From the NCBI GenBank assembly GCA_030141605.1, contig JAQGDQ010000191.1:86001-150000 (forward strand): 64,000 bases of DNA. The letters run 5' to 3'. Each line of letters starts with the position of its first letter. Position 1 is the first letter of the stretch. The notes under the pieces were generated by a model, which saw only the letters and a list, made by a program, of their open reading frames with translations, was not told where the DNA came from and did not search any database. Made by a program: the position numbers and the translations under genes. Shown here in pieces: positions 1 through 12,962 of this stretch. Origin of the DNA: Tubiluchus corallicola (lineage: Eukaryota > Priapulida > Priapulimorpha > Priapulimorphida > Tubiluchidae).

Positions 1-2234
1 AAGATCAGAACTGAGTTGTGTATACAAACGGTTGTATTTCTTTTTGTGATTCCTTACGGTCAGTAAGGATTTGTTTGACGTGACATCTGTATTGTATTCA
101 TCTGTATTGAATACACAGTCATGTATTCACTGCTCCAGTCACAGTTTAAATAAAACACAAAATTTGATTTTAGATTTCCATTGTTCTTGCATTTCTTTCG
201 TTTTGTTACAATAATTATTTTTCGCTCTAATAGCCTACTCAAAGGAAGGCTATATCTGCAGTGCCAAGGCTAATAGGATTAGTAAGAGTACGCATTTTTA
301 TTCACTTTTCAAAGACGTTTACTTATCTCTAGTTTCTCAATTTTTATTTTTTCCAAATGACTTATCAAAACCAATAAAAGCAATACTCTGCAAAAATTGC
401 ACTTTTTGAAGACCTGCCCTAAGTAGTAAAGGAAGTGAAAAAAATCTTATAAAAATGTTAGTAGCTTGCAAAGTGCTGGGCGTTTTCTCTTATTATGACC
501 ATATAATTAAATTCAAATCTTTAAATGGGAAACCCAAAATTTTTTTTAAACAATTGTAGCTGATTCTGCACATATTTTACATACAGTACAAAATTCAAGA
601 ATGACCAAAAATTTCCTTTATAATGCCGGATTGTGAATAAATGTAACATGCAAAAATGATGGCAATTGAAACGCAATGTAAATATCGTTTAGATTTATTT
701 GACATTAAATTTGCTACCATTATTCATGCATGTTTATCAACCTCTGCTGGCTTCATCACAATGTGTTTTTATACCGTACCACGTGACCAGCTTCCTCGCA
801 AAGCGAATCATTATCATACAAGATTAATTATTCTTGCACCAAGATCAAATATATTCAGCTAATTACTATAACTAATTCGATTCAAACAAATAAATTTGCA
901 AATTGATGCGAAATGTTGCCTGTTTATGCTAATGGGGTAATCCTGATGTGACTGTATGGTTATTTCAGGCAAGATTAAAGTATGGTTCAAAAAGTGATTG
1001 GATAATTAAAACTAATCAATAGATTAGATGCCTAAAATAAACAGAAAAGAACGCATTGGAGGGCGGTGAGTAAAAAGAGAAACAAATTGAAGCATTGTAG
1101 AAATGCACCTAAAGTTTTGCCATGAAAAGAAGAAATCCGAACAATTGTACAGCAAACACATCTTTTGGAAAAAAACATTTTGTTTATTTTAAGATTCAGA
1201 CGAAATAAAAGTACTTCGGCAATATCTTAAGTGTCAGTACAAGGTCCATCAAACAGCATTTCTGAGCAACTAACAGATTATTCGTTGTGAGTAAAAAATT
1301 TGGTTCGGAATACAAAGGCGTTCTTTCTAAATTTTGAAAGACGTGGAACTGCGCAGAAGCTGCTTGCTTTTCTCTTGCATGATTTCTGCGTAAAATAACA
1401 GCAACTGTTGCTATAAATGTTGATGTTTTATAACATTTAGAAATGTTATTATATAGCATTTGACTTATCGAAAGTTTTAGCGTTTTCTCTTGCAGTGTAG
1501 AGCTACTCCTTACGTTTTATTGAACCTAGTTAAAGCGTTCGATTCATTAATGTTTGATCAAAACTCAGCCATCCGGTAGCCTAGCTACATTCTTCTGGAG
1601 TTTAGGATGTGTGCTGTATTGTATTTCGTAATATGCAGAGTATTTACACAGCAAAAGAAATCAGAAAGCTTGAACAACGCGTTTCTCCATTGCGACTCGA
1701 ATTCAGTACTCATTTTAGCGAAGGAAAAAAGTCGACCCAGATTAATCAAATAATTAAAACTGTTCAGCTTTTTATAATTAAAACGCTGCTTCAATGGCTC
1801 TGATTTCACAGACGATAAAATAGCTCACTGATTCCTGAATACATTTATTTGTCAAGCTGTAAACAAGCTCCTGTTATGATTAATAGAGTTCTGAGCCTAG
1901 ACAGATACACGGCCTTTGAAGCCCACCGCCGGCTTTTATTTATATACGCAGAGACTTTTGGCATGGCTTCAACTGGCAGAGGAGAATTAAAAACGGTTCT
2001 CGTCGTATGATGCTAAGCAGACCTGTCAGAAACCATGTAAGCGCTTCCATGTATACATGACCTTTAATTAGTAGAAGCATTGCTTAACCACACCAGAAGT
2101 TGAAAACTAGGGAGCACACAAAGGTAGTGTAGACCGACGTCCCCACATGAAATCATTATAGATCAAAAAATTGTATCACATGCTGTGTAACATTGCCATA
2201 GTATGTAGGTGACAATACGCCCTACATCCTACTA
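1..2234. other. No recognised feature
   Basis: AT-rich unique-looking sequence. Open frames here are under 90 codons, lack paired splice signals and show no domain. No repeat structure seen. Confidence 0.4.
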
Positions 2235-2500
2235 TGCATTTTTACCTTGTGACCTTGACCTTTAAGTTTTGAATCAAGGTTTCGGGGTCTTGCCTGTCCG
2301 TGCCAATTGTGTTGATTATACTGCAGTTTCAAACTTTTGACCTTAAGTTTTGATGTTGAAGCCTTAAAGCAAGGGATTTCTATCCCTTGCCAGGACTTAG
2401 CTCTGCGACCAGTTTGGTTATTATAACTTCATCAGTTTTATATTTTATTATCCGGACAGACACACAGACGGACAAAGAAACACACACATCCTCAATTATC
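2235..2500 (-). repeat. Dispersed AGGTCA-type repeat, copy 1
   Basis: Read on the minus strand, this stretch starts with a GT-rich, GTCCG-rich segment, then GATGAAGTTAT, then a segment ending in AAAGGTCAAGGTCACA (2247-2262 on the plus strand as its complement). The same order of blocks occurs on the plus strand at 38640-38925, showing common origin. The family is of a kind I associate with mollusc genomes, stated from general knowledge. No coding potential or target duplication was identified. Confidence 0.6.
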
Positions 2501-4109
2501 TTGGTGTTGCTTTTTTGTCTGGTTTTATGCAACAGAGAAATTTCGTCATGAGTCAGCCCAGCACACACAGTTCGACACGCTTTTTAGATTCAGGTACTTA
2601 AATCTACAAGTAACGTGATTATTAAGATATAAAAGCATCTCAAATTAAGCACGTTGATTTTGGAAAGAATTCGCCTCACTCTTCAATAATTCCTAGTTGT
2701 GTTTCAGTTGTTGCCCCTAAGCACAAAATATCTGCCACTTTTTATTCTCTGGTGCAAACCACACCACTCAACTAAAAATAGTGAAGGAATCAGGAAGATG
2801 TTCATGTTTTTCAACCGAGTCATCTTCCGACTTTAATGTTTTTGGAATCATTCTTATATGGAGTCATTTGCATTATCTGTGCAAAATGAAATTTATTAGT
2901 TTTGAGAAAGCTATATAAAACATTAATCTAAATAATATTATGAAACGAGTTACAAATCGAAAGCGACACAAACTCAAGTGTAAGTCGTAGTACTATATAC
3001 AGTTGCGCATTATTACAGAAAGAAAACTCTGATATTCGCGTCTAAGCTTTCAAGATTATATGCCATCATTATCATCTTATAGCTGCTGTATTATAGCTGA
3101 CCTTAAAAGAGCGGTAATAGTTATGTTTGCTCACGTGTCGAAGCTTGCGAGTTAAACTCATTCGCTGATTTTGAAGAGCTTTTTCATCTTTCTGCAAACA
3201 ATTTGAGACAAATTGTGAGATGTGGACATGTAGTGGCAAATGCTAATAAATCTAATGCTGCTGCTTTATAGCCAGCAATTCTAAAGAGGTCTATTTAGTT
3301 GTGTTGTAAAACGGCCGTAAACTGGATAGAAATTAAAAATTCTTCTCCGTATCAAAATTTAAACGTGAACTTTTGTCAATGACATATCAAGGAGGTGAAC
3401 CCAATATATACGCTAATGTATGTATTATATGTGCCGTATCTTAATACATGACCAGACCATAACATACCATGAACTGATGTGTGCCTGAATGCGCCCGTAT
3501 TTGTTACTATCTTCACACCCGTTGAAGGTAGACATTAGAAAGTGGTCAAAATCCTACGAGAGAGAAGGGTTTGTGAGCAAGAAGAAAATCGTGTACATTG
3601 TATCCCCTATCAGCCAGTAAAGTAGACGGAGTTCGTCAGCATTGTGTTACTATTTTTGATGCCGAACGTAGGTCACTCCACTTGAAATCTGTTTGTTGTG
3701 TTAAAATCACGAGGAGTTATTTTTTATAATTGTTTGAAATCTCTTAATACCATATTGCATTTTTCGCTGTTTTTGTTTGTTAGTTTCTATTTGCGCATTA
3801 GTCAAACATTTCCCGGTGCAATATCTACTGTTTGAGTAATATTACTTGTTGTTTGTTGACGGTGAGCGTAACATATAATGAAAGTATGTTGTAAACTCAT
3901 GTAATACATTTTGCATTTTGCATAATTTTGTTATAGATCGGAACTCAAAATTGACTGTACCATTTTGTAAAAAAAATTAAGGTCAAATACGTATATATAT
4001 GTATATGTCAAGATATCGTTGATGTATATATTATATATGATGTGTGTATGTATGTATTATATAAGTGAGAGCATTACACACTTGATACATAATAAGTTGC
4101 AATCTGGCA
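2501..4109. other. No recognised feature
   Basis: AT-rich, with a TA/TG-rich patch at about 3990-4080. No exon-like frame and no element ends seen. Confidence 0.4.
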
Positions 4110-4365
4110 CTCACTGGCTGGGTCTACTTAAAGTGGATGGAAGTAGTGAAACCACAATCTAACTGATGATATAAGCGGTGATTTAAAATGAGGTATTGAG
4201 TACTCAGCCGGCAGAGGTGTCTTAGTTGCATTCAGATGTGATTATATCAGACAGAATCAGTATGGCGAATGAAATCGCCCACAGTCACTTAGTGCTCACT
4301 GACCACTGACCAGCCTCGGCGTTACTTGACTTCGATCACGAAGACAATTCGGCTATTTCCTCCTC
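4110..4365 (-). repeat. SINE-like dispersed repeat, copy A
   Basis: This shares a core with 29505-29640 and, more weakly, with 23590-23740: AGAATCRGTATGG, then GAAAYCGCCCA, then CAGCCTCGGCG or TGGCCTCGGCG, an ACTTCG, and TCGGCTATT. On the minus strand the copies carry a TAGCCGA block that resembles a tRNA-type A box. Flanks beyond the core are diverged, so the boundaries are approximate. Confidence 0.5.
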
Positions 4366-6874
4366 TGACAACAAAAATAATATATGAATATGAAGTATAT
4401 GAATGGACGTGAAAAGGTCTAATGAAAGGTCAAGAAGCGGTGATAAAATATCTGAAAATAGTTTTGTCTGTAGTGAATCACTGACTACTACTGAATTTCT
4501 AGAAAATTAACTATTTAATAAAGTTACAGAAATTAATGAAAGTTGTAGAATTAGGAAATGAAGATGACAATTTTTATTCTTGTTTTAATGAACAACGTTT
4601 CTTTGCTTTTATTGTAGAGTAATGATAGAAAACTTTCCACACTTTCAGTCAGGCGTTTTTGCATATTATAGTATTAATTTACATATTTGCGCATAAAACT
4701 TTTGTAAAATTTTACTCCACAAGCAACTTTTTGGTATTAATAACATTTTTTCATTCTTAGGCAATTGGCTCTACTGTGACGTTAAGCTAAAATAATTTTA
4801 GTTATCACAGCCTAAATGTAAAGTCGATGAAGCCAAGGGGTTTTCAGCCATTGGCTATGTATTACAGTAACTGATTACTGTAAAACAAGAGGTTGCTAAA
4901 AGCCATAACCCGGCCATTATTATGGCACCATAGCACCTTACACGGATGTTGAATAATAGTTCCGCTACAGCAATACAACGCGAAATTTCATGGAAGTAGC
5001 TCGGACAATTTTGCGCGTGCGCGGTATCAGCAGATTCATCAGACCAGAAGGCAGAGTTTAGTAATGGTTTCTGCTATAGCTTCATGTTTCGCTTTGGGAT
5101 ACAGATTATATGTAAAAGATCACAACTGTTAGTGAAAAAATTCTCGACTTCAACTAATTCACTCAGGAATTTCAACAGGGCTGACCAACGTGCGCGTGAT
5201 GATGTAACCGAATTAAAAAGTTTTTAACTTACACGAAATTTGAGTTTTGTGTCGCGTTTGAGTTTCAAAATCGTAATCCTGATGCGACTAAATTCCCAGT
5301 GATCAGCATGTAGATGAAAATGAAATCGATAACGTTTTGCGATAACAGTGTCAGTACTCACAGGTCTAATTGCCACGTAGAGTGTTTTATTGGTGACTAA
5401 AACATTTTCACCCGAGTGGCGAGACAAAATTATGGTAAGGTATTTTGAATCTAAAAATTTCGAGTGAAATATTTGCCGGAATTATCATTTTTGTGGTTCT
5501 GACGGTTTTACACATTTTGCATAACAAATTTTCAGCTAATTATATACACGTTATGTTGTTTATAATTGTGGTTTGTGACTGTAATTAAGATAATGATAAA
5601 TATGATGCAAGGTTTTGAAATCAAACGCAATACTAATATTAATTTCTAAATTATTAATGGATATTGACGTCATCGTACGTTGCACGTTAAACAATTTTCT
5701 TCAATTTGCAACTTTGTATGCTGTTGCTTGTGTATTGTGTAAATAGACCATAATAGACCATACAGACATTCTTTGAAAAGTCAGAAAAGAATTACCATTC
5801 TCCTAAGCTTGATAATGCAAATTTGTTAAAGACGACAACACATTGGCTTTTTGCAATTGAACAACTTTTCAGGCGAAATTTTCAGTATAAAGTGTAAAAA
5901 GGGTTGTTGCTCAAGGTATGGTTCAGAGTACATGCTCCAGGGTTATTGTATCGAATTCATTTTTTTCAAATATGTAATTACTATTAAGAGAAGAATCCAA
6001 ATTCAACAGAACAAAGCCATAATAGAAAAGCAGTAGTTTAAGAAGGATAAGAAGCCCTCGCCACAAATGCAGTGCTGTGAACCTGTAGCGCACAGGGAGC
6101 AGATTTAACCATTGACTATGTTAGACAGATATGAGTAAAACAGCTTAATTGCATCTTTACAGTGCGATATAATTATTTATACATCCAGTAAGCCCATAGA
6201 TTTAGAATAAAGACACCTGATGTCCTCGCAATTTGTAGCCATATTGGAAACAGTCGAATTAAAGCTTGCTGACCAGCGATCTTTCAAACTCCTTCCATTA
6301 TCAGGAGGTAATCAATGTATCCAGCCGAGTCAATTATTGTTTGGTTTCGCAAGGAGTCGGTAGGGTAGCGAGATTGTTCCAAATTAAAAACAAATTATAT
6401 ATACATTTTGATAGGCTTGTGCTAGTGGCAATGTGTTTACTTGCGCTACTACCTGTAGGTTTCTCATTGTCACTGTCAATAGATCGGTAGAGTGGACACA
6501 ATAACGCCTTCATTTTGATTTCATGTAACTAGGTATAATTCTCTTTGCCACCATTGAGGCTGCTTGAGGATGACCAATCTGAAGTGTCAGGATTAGTCAA
6601 ATTTTGCTGATCTATTCGATTTTATTCCAGGGTTAGTAGTTCAATAAAACATAACTTCAGACTGTTTAACTCACCACAGCGTCTATCTAAGTGTGCATTT
6701 TTTCCGATTGATTGTGCTTTAACTAAGATAAGAGGTCAGGCCTCTTCTGTTACGTGGCTGAGGTTGTGCGTTCATATCCAGTTTTTGCTACAATTTTTCG
6801 GTGTCTCTTCCTTAATTAATTAACCGTTAGCTAATTATTGTCAGAATGCTGTTCCTTTTATGTGTTATGTTGCG
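4366..6874. other. No recognised feature
   Basis: AT-rich. Open frames of 60-75 codons show no domain. A tRNA B-box-like motif (GTGCGTTCATATCC) near 6765 has no convincing A box or fold. Confidence 0.4.
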
Positions 6875-7025
6875 CCTAACCCTAGTCCTAACCCTAACCC
6901 TAACCTTAACCTTAACCTTAACCTTAACCTTAACCTTAACCTTAACCTTAACCTTAACCTTAACCTTAACCTTAACCTTAACCAAACCCTATCCCTAATC
7001 TTACCCCAACCATAACTCTAATTTT
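6875..7025 (+). repeat. Interstitial telomere-like hexamer array
   Basis: A few CCCTAA units (the complement of the canonical metazoan TTAGGG) pass into about 13 near-perfect CCTTAA units (6903-6982), then degenerate CCCTAATC-type units. The shift from canonical to a one-base variant inside one array is visible directly. Confidence 0.85.
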
Positions 7026-7884
7026 AATCCGCTTCACGAACCAATTTACCTGGTATTTACCGAGAAAATGGCCGCCAAATAATCCCAAATTCTTTAACGT
7101 TAAAAATTATAATGAAAATCAGCAAACAGCTAAATGACCATAATACAGTACGCTTAGAGTCACATAAAAGTTAAAAGACAAAAGTCGATATTGTGCCAGT
7201 GCCCAAATAACGATAAGAAAGTATTGAGATCTGACACCATAAAGAACTTAATGTCACTGGTTACTGGATGGATCCAGTGTGTTTGAGAGGTGTTTTTCAA
7301 GTTATACAGTATATAGGAATGTCGCTTTTTCTTTGGAGACTGACAGACCTACCTTTTGCTATTTTTAAAGTTGAAACTAACATTACATGAGGTAATGTGA
7401 GCCGACTGTGCATAATTCCGCCTTATTAACTTTTTTCGTTCTTGTAGTTTTATAAATAGATTTCATCTAGAGAGTAGGTTTCGCAAAAAGGGAATCGTGG
7501 GTTAGAAACATTACCGATGTGACTCAAGAAGCAAGATATGTGAGTCCTATAATGCTGGTTGTCATGAATGTGGGTCAGGTTGCATCTGAGCCACGGAGTC
7601 TACTGCGTCACGTGGGTAATAAGGGAAATGTTGTGATCCATTTTTAAACTTCATCATTGTTATAGTTATAAGTGTAAAATTGCCTTGAAAGCTCCTGGCG
7701 CATTAAAACTGGTGTTTAATAGAGCAGGGTGAGTTTTTAAGCTCCAAGATAAGTGACAAGTGCCCTTAGAGACATTTTCTTAGCCAACAGAGATAACTTT
7801 GCTCTTAGTTGTAGACTTAAAATCTCTGTCCACTTTTTTATCCTCTGGGAAACGCGTTTTGTCAATAGTTTTCTCGAGATTTTT
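7026..7884. other. No recognised feature
   Basis: No exon-like frame or repeat seen. A 117-codon frame starting at 7753 owes its length to the adjoining GGT-rich tract. Confidence 0.4.
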
Positions 7885-8035
7885 CCAGTGGATGGTGGCA
7901 GTGACGAAAGTGGTGGTATTGGTTATAGTGGTGGTTATAGTGCGGTGGCGGTTTTCGGTGGCGATGGTATTAATGGTAGTGATGTTGGTGGCGCTGGCGG
8001 CTGTGGTGTTGAAGGTGGTAGTTGTTGCGGTATCG
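7885..8035 (+). repeat. GGT/GGC-rich low-complexity tract
   Basis: Irregular GTGGTG and GGTGGC triplets. It encodes Gly/Val/Ser-rich peptide in two frames, which explains two overlapping open frames. I treat it as simple sequence rather than a gene. Confidence 0.6.
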
Positions 8036-9361
8036 AAGTAAACTTACAGATGCTCTACCTGAAGGAATTTCTTATAATGACACTGACGTATGCTAGTTAC
8101 GTTTGACAACGTTATATGTAGAGGTGTATAATAATCATGATAAATTTCAAGATGACTGTTGCGATTAGTATTTATAATAGTAACGACGGCGTTGGAGGCG
8201 GGGATGGTGTGATATAGGTTATTTTGTTGTCTGACGTGTGACGTAGGCTTAGCATTAAACACAAATGGCGGTCGCGTCTATGGTGATAAGGTGCTCGGTT
8301 CATGGTTATGACATTCATGTTTAAGCGCTAAATTATGAATAACGTGCATTAGCGTCAAAATCATACGCTGCTTTGAGCATAATAATTATCAAAATTAGCG
8401 GATACAGACAGGTCATTTGATTAATTATTCGCCGAACTCATCACTAATTCAGCCAAGTTATCGCTTACAGTTGATTCAATTAAGAAAGGGCGCTAACAAC
8501 ATGGATATTTACTTACTGCGCCGCTCCATTGGTTTCTCTAGGGAGCTAATTTAGTCATTGGCGTTGATGTAATACCATGGATCTTGATTAGTAGTCCACA
8601 TTTAATAGGCACATTGTGGTCAACTGTTGCTTGACTTTGAAAGTTAATCGTCGCAGAATTTGGTTAGCTACGCCGTTTTTTCTTACGTACCATTTTTAGG
8701 TTAACAGGTAGGAAACAGGAAGCGTTAAATTGTTCAGTCAGTGGTTTTACTTTTTGATTTTTGCTAGGAGAGCGAGAGTAGTTATAACCTTTTTTAGAAA
8801 GTTGCGTCCTTCTGCTTTATAAGTCACATCTGGTTTCAGCTGATGTAATTAAACGCGTTCTCAAATATTCAGTCCCATCCCGAACCTCGTTCCCGAAGCT
8901 CTCGTTCCCGAACTTTGTAAGTTTATAATATTTAAAAAAACAAAGTTTGCTTCAGGTTTTTGAGACATGTAGAAAAAAAGAGCCATTTGTCAAGTTATTC
9001 ACAACTGCATAGCGTAATTATTAACGCTATTTAATAAAAACGTCGTGTAAGTATTTTAGTTAGTTTAGTTTAAACTTTATTTATTTATAGTGGATTTACG
9101 AAACAGACTGCGTCTGATACAGGTATCTCCACGGTGCAAGTCCTGAGTGCAAAGTGCTTGTAAAAGAATAATGGGCATCATAACTAATAATTATCACAAT
9201 TCGATAAAACAACTGACTCAGTTACAATCAGCGGATGGTGATTAAATTCACATACATGAACAATATAAACACAACAATTTAAAGTCTTAGCATGATTATC
9301 TTTTCGCGGCACGGAGAAAGAGACTGCGTTCAGGCATCTGTAAGAGTGACTAAATTGTTAT

Positions 9362-9362
<1 letters not shown>
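8036..9362. other. Mostly unrecognised, with a short TCCCGAAC repeat
   Basis: At about 8870-8930 there are several TTCCCGAAC and ATCCCGAAC units, the complement of the GTTCGGGA units at 35018-35345, followed by a shared segment (ACTTTGTAAGTTTATAA against TTATAAACTTTTAAAGT). The rest shows nothing. Confidence 0.45.
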
Positions 9363-9426
<64 letters not shown>

Positions 9427-9436
9427 TGCGTGCGTG
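9363..9436 (+). repeat. (GT)n then (GCGT)n microsatellite
   Basis: A dinucleotide GT run of about 17 units turns into about nine GCGT units with one interruption (CTGCG). Confidence 0.95.
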
Positions 9437-11810
9437 TGATTTACCAATAATGTTGGAACAATTTGCAAAAAACATATAAAAGAATCACAACGTTTTACAA
9501 AAAAGGTTTTCTCATTCGCCCAGCACATAATGCTACTTAGTCAGTGTGCATTATTTTTGTTTTCAACAAATATTTAAATTCATAGCAAAGACATTATTGT
9601 TACGTTTACTTTACATTGCTTAGTGAAGTATACAGACGCTCACGTCAAGTTTTGATTACTCAGACATCAAAGAGAAATGAGGGAATGCACTTATTTCCCC
9701 GTTTTATTTGTCTTCACTGTAAATATATGTTTTGGATGATGTTACGTTTTTTAGCTATGTTGTATGCATATCAGTGCCGAATAAATAATAAATAAAACCC
9801 TACTACTCGAGAGCAAGCAACTTAATTAGGGTAATTAATGTATTTATTACCTGGCATACTGCCACGCAGTGTGTGTATTAGTCGCACATCCTCATAGTCA
9901 GGATTAGAAAAGTCTAGACTTTTTTCGTCCAGGATTCTGTACTCGCCTATAATAACAGCTGACAGGACTAATTTCGCTCTAATTTTCGGGGTTTAAAGAT
10001 TAAAGGTCAAGGTCAAACGTTTTTCTAGCCTCAGCCTTACAATCAATTAAGAAATTAGTGATTCTGAAATCAACTCATTTGGCGAGACACGAAGATGAAG
10101 ATTAAAATAGCATTATAAGTGATTTTACTTATTTTAGCTGTGACAAAACTGTAGACGATAGAAGTTTAATAAATTAGTGAATAAATACAGCACACTAGAT
10201 CAGTCAAGTTTAAAACAAATTAAGGAAGCGCTTGCAACTACCTAGTCGTCTCTCTTGATTCCAGTAGCATTAAAAACTAAATCAAACATATTCCATGATG
10301 AACAACAAAAAGAAAAAAGTGTTATGTCTCTATTACTGTAGGAGAGTCTGGTAGCTACAATACTTCTATTATGTGTTGTTTTTTAATATCTTGTTTTCGA
10401 TGTACTTTCATTCAGTTTTTTGGACTATACGTTTAAATCTGCTCACAGTTGGGATTGCTTAGGCTTGGTGATTAATAGTGCAAAATAACTGACTTCGGGT
10501 TTATTACCAATAAGCGTAGTGAGTGTTGAGCAAAACTAGAAGCAATAAATGGTGTTTTATTGATTACGTATTGGCGCTGTATATCGTTTACCTGTACAGT
10601 AGAGTTGCTGACCATTTCTAATGACCCTGTGAATAACCCAATGCGTTAACAGATTATGAGGTAAATAAACAAGGTGTAAACAGTAGCTAACTTGGACCAA
10701 TTGCAGCTTTTCAACTTTTAAAAGGTAATGAGATTATTAAAGAAGGTAGTTATTACAGGTTTTATAAAAAGAGATGGTTCGATGCGTTGGAAGATTCTTA
10801 TCTGATAGTTTATATGATAAACGGCAAACCATATGAAATTTAGAGTTTTGGTGTATAAAAAACAACGAGTTTTTCATTTGCTGGCAACAAACTGCTTCAG
10901 ATTATCACAATGCAAAACATTTTAGAAAAATATAAACACAAAACTGAATACGCAGAAATTTTGTACTTATAAGATGTTAGGATCAAGTTTACTACTTGAC
11001 GAACGGGTTATCAAAGAACTAACAAAGTGCTGATGAAGGAAACGGCATTTCTAACTTCTTAGACTTGTTTTTAATCTGTTACTATTTGATAATCGTACAA
11101 GGAAGGCCTATAAAAACACAGATTTTCTATAATAGACTAGTTGAAAATCCTAAAAGGTGCTTCTAGAAAGTTCTGGCTTATATAAAGTAATATTACAACT
11201 TTTTTCCAAAAGTGGGCAAGATAGCCATTCTTAGAAATTTGACTATACTGAAACTGCAAAAAATGTTGCCAGCTTGAAAACTTAGCGGAAAGGATACAAA
11301 AGTGAAAAAAACAAAATGATTGCCAAGTTTTTGCGCAAACTATGTAAATCAAAAGAAGTTACCAGAAATAATATTAAGAATATTAATTGTGATATCTATT
11401 CCAGAGCAGCTGTACAGCAATTCATTCCTGTTACTTTATTTCAAAAACGGCGCCGTTTTCAAAAAAATCGCCGCACAAAACAATTGTAAACTTATATTAG
11501 CCTAAAAATTTATTATAAAAACAAAAATTTTTTTTTATCAAATCGACCTTGTTGAGTCTAAAAAACTACTACACTTCAAAAAGGACACAAAAAGACTTTT
11601 AAGATGTGCATAAGCAAAAAAGTGGCGACCGGGTCCAGCATGCACAATGGTAAAAAATCGCTCGTTTCGCCCAGAAGTTATGACACTCTGCACAATGCTA
11701 GAGCTCATCAAGCTGATTATTTTTTTTATTGGAGTCAATTGAAGATCCTCCAATTTGGCCGCCATTTTCAATATGCACGGCAAGGAGGCTGGTGCTAGCA
11801 TATATGGGCG
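9437..11810. other. No gene recognised; possible retroelement tail and AGGTCA fragment
   Basis: Around 9765-9800, CGAATAAATAATAAATAAAA resembles the 3' end of a retroelement. At 9995-10015, AAAGGTCAAGGTCAAACG is a fragment of the AGGTCA repeat family. A pair of short overlapping frames near 11538-11801 has no domain support. Confidence 0.35.
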
Positions 11811-12084
11811 ACATCTTAGCTGTTAGTGCAGATAAGATGATGATTTTAGTGTGTAAATGTAGTTTTCAAGGTCAAGAAATCCACATCTGATGCTTAAAAG
11901 CACATATGGGATCACATATCTAGAATTCGAAAGTCATCATCCTTTCTCCAGTAGAACATGCAAAACAGCTAATGCATTATGGAAACGGTCTATGCAGCCG
12001 TATTTTAAACCTTGTTGCCATCTTTTTGGGAACCTTTAAAATGGTGGCCATATTGAATATTAACCCAAATCCTTGATTTTTAAA

Positions 12085-12178
<94 letters not shown>

Positions 12179-12411
12179 ATATATTTATGTTTATATAACT
12201 ATATAATTATATATATAATTGTACTGCAATCATTATCTTATTCGCCTTTGGTATTCAATATAACTAACGTATTACACAGATGGCTGCAGTCATCATGACA
12301 GGTATATGATGTCATATACGTATTTTTAAACATCACATATGGATTACTCACCTCGAAAACCTATATTTGGGCACCAAGATCGCCATCTTATTTGCTCTAA
12401 CAGCTAAGATA
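11811..12411. mobile_element. Inverted-repeat (MITE-like) element with TA-repeat core
   Basis: The left arm (11811-11905) and right arm (12319-12411) are inverted copies about 90 bases long that align by eye across their length, starting ATCTTAGCTGTTAGWGCARA in both. Between them lie a GGCCATATTGAATAT motif and a (TA)n run. The structure is that of a foldback or MITE-type element. Clear terminal target duplications were not found, and similarity may extend slightly past the limits given. Confidence 0.6.
12086..12176. repeat. (TA)n microsatellite
   Basis: About 45 uninterrupted TA units in the loop of the inverted-repeat element. Confidence 0.95.
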
Positions 12412-12901
12412 CAGTTTTTAAAACTATCAATAGCCATCTTCTCAGCCATCTCTGACTTTTGATTGGCCTCATATCCTCGTTGAAATTATTTGTTCTGGGC
12501 CATGTAATAGCACTTCAAAATTCAACTTGTCATGTCGTCAACAATACTTATATACAAATACGAAACACTTTTAAGTTACTGGCGTGATAATTTTTCAATT
12601 TTTTTAACGTATTAGAAAGTAGCAGCCTAAGGTAAGCAGCAAACAATAAAGTGAACAGTAAGGTCAGAAGTTTAAGAGTGTGATAATTAACTTAAGAGTG
12701 TAATAATCTATTTCAAACGTTTGTGCAAACAACGTGGCTTATAATTCACGCTGTTCAGGAAAACCTGTTTCGCATAGTACAAAGATTTCGTTGTGCTGCT
12801 ATTCTCAGTACAATTATACAGAATATGTGCCTATCACGTGCGCGTATAGCTCTTTTTTTCAATAACGAATTGATTACCAGTTTGTCTAGGAAATGCCTTA
12901 C
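12412..12901. other. No recognised feature
   Basis: Sequence between the inverted-repeat element and the candidate exon. Nothing supported. Confidence 0.4.
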
Positions 12902-12962
12902 CTGAGTAATCCATCTAGGTATGCCCGGATGCTCTGAAAAATTTATCTTTATTGAATCAATT
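12902..12962 (-). CDS. Candidate short exon, product unknown
   Basis: On the minus strand, an acceptor (TTGTTTGCTCAACAG) is followed by 61 bases and a consensus donor (CAG then GTAAGG). The open phase uses one base to complete a codon and then encodes IDSIKINFSEHPGIPRWITQ, ending in phase 0. It lies 1.2 kb downstream of the IQ-gene exon that ends in phase 0, so the two cannot join directly (that phase gives an immediate TGA). A connecting exon would be needed. No domain recognised. Confidence 0.25.

Noticed and set aside
7753-8106. 117-codon Gly-rich frame
   Set aside because: Its length comes from a GGT-rich simple tract and the alternative frame is equally open.
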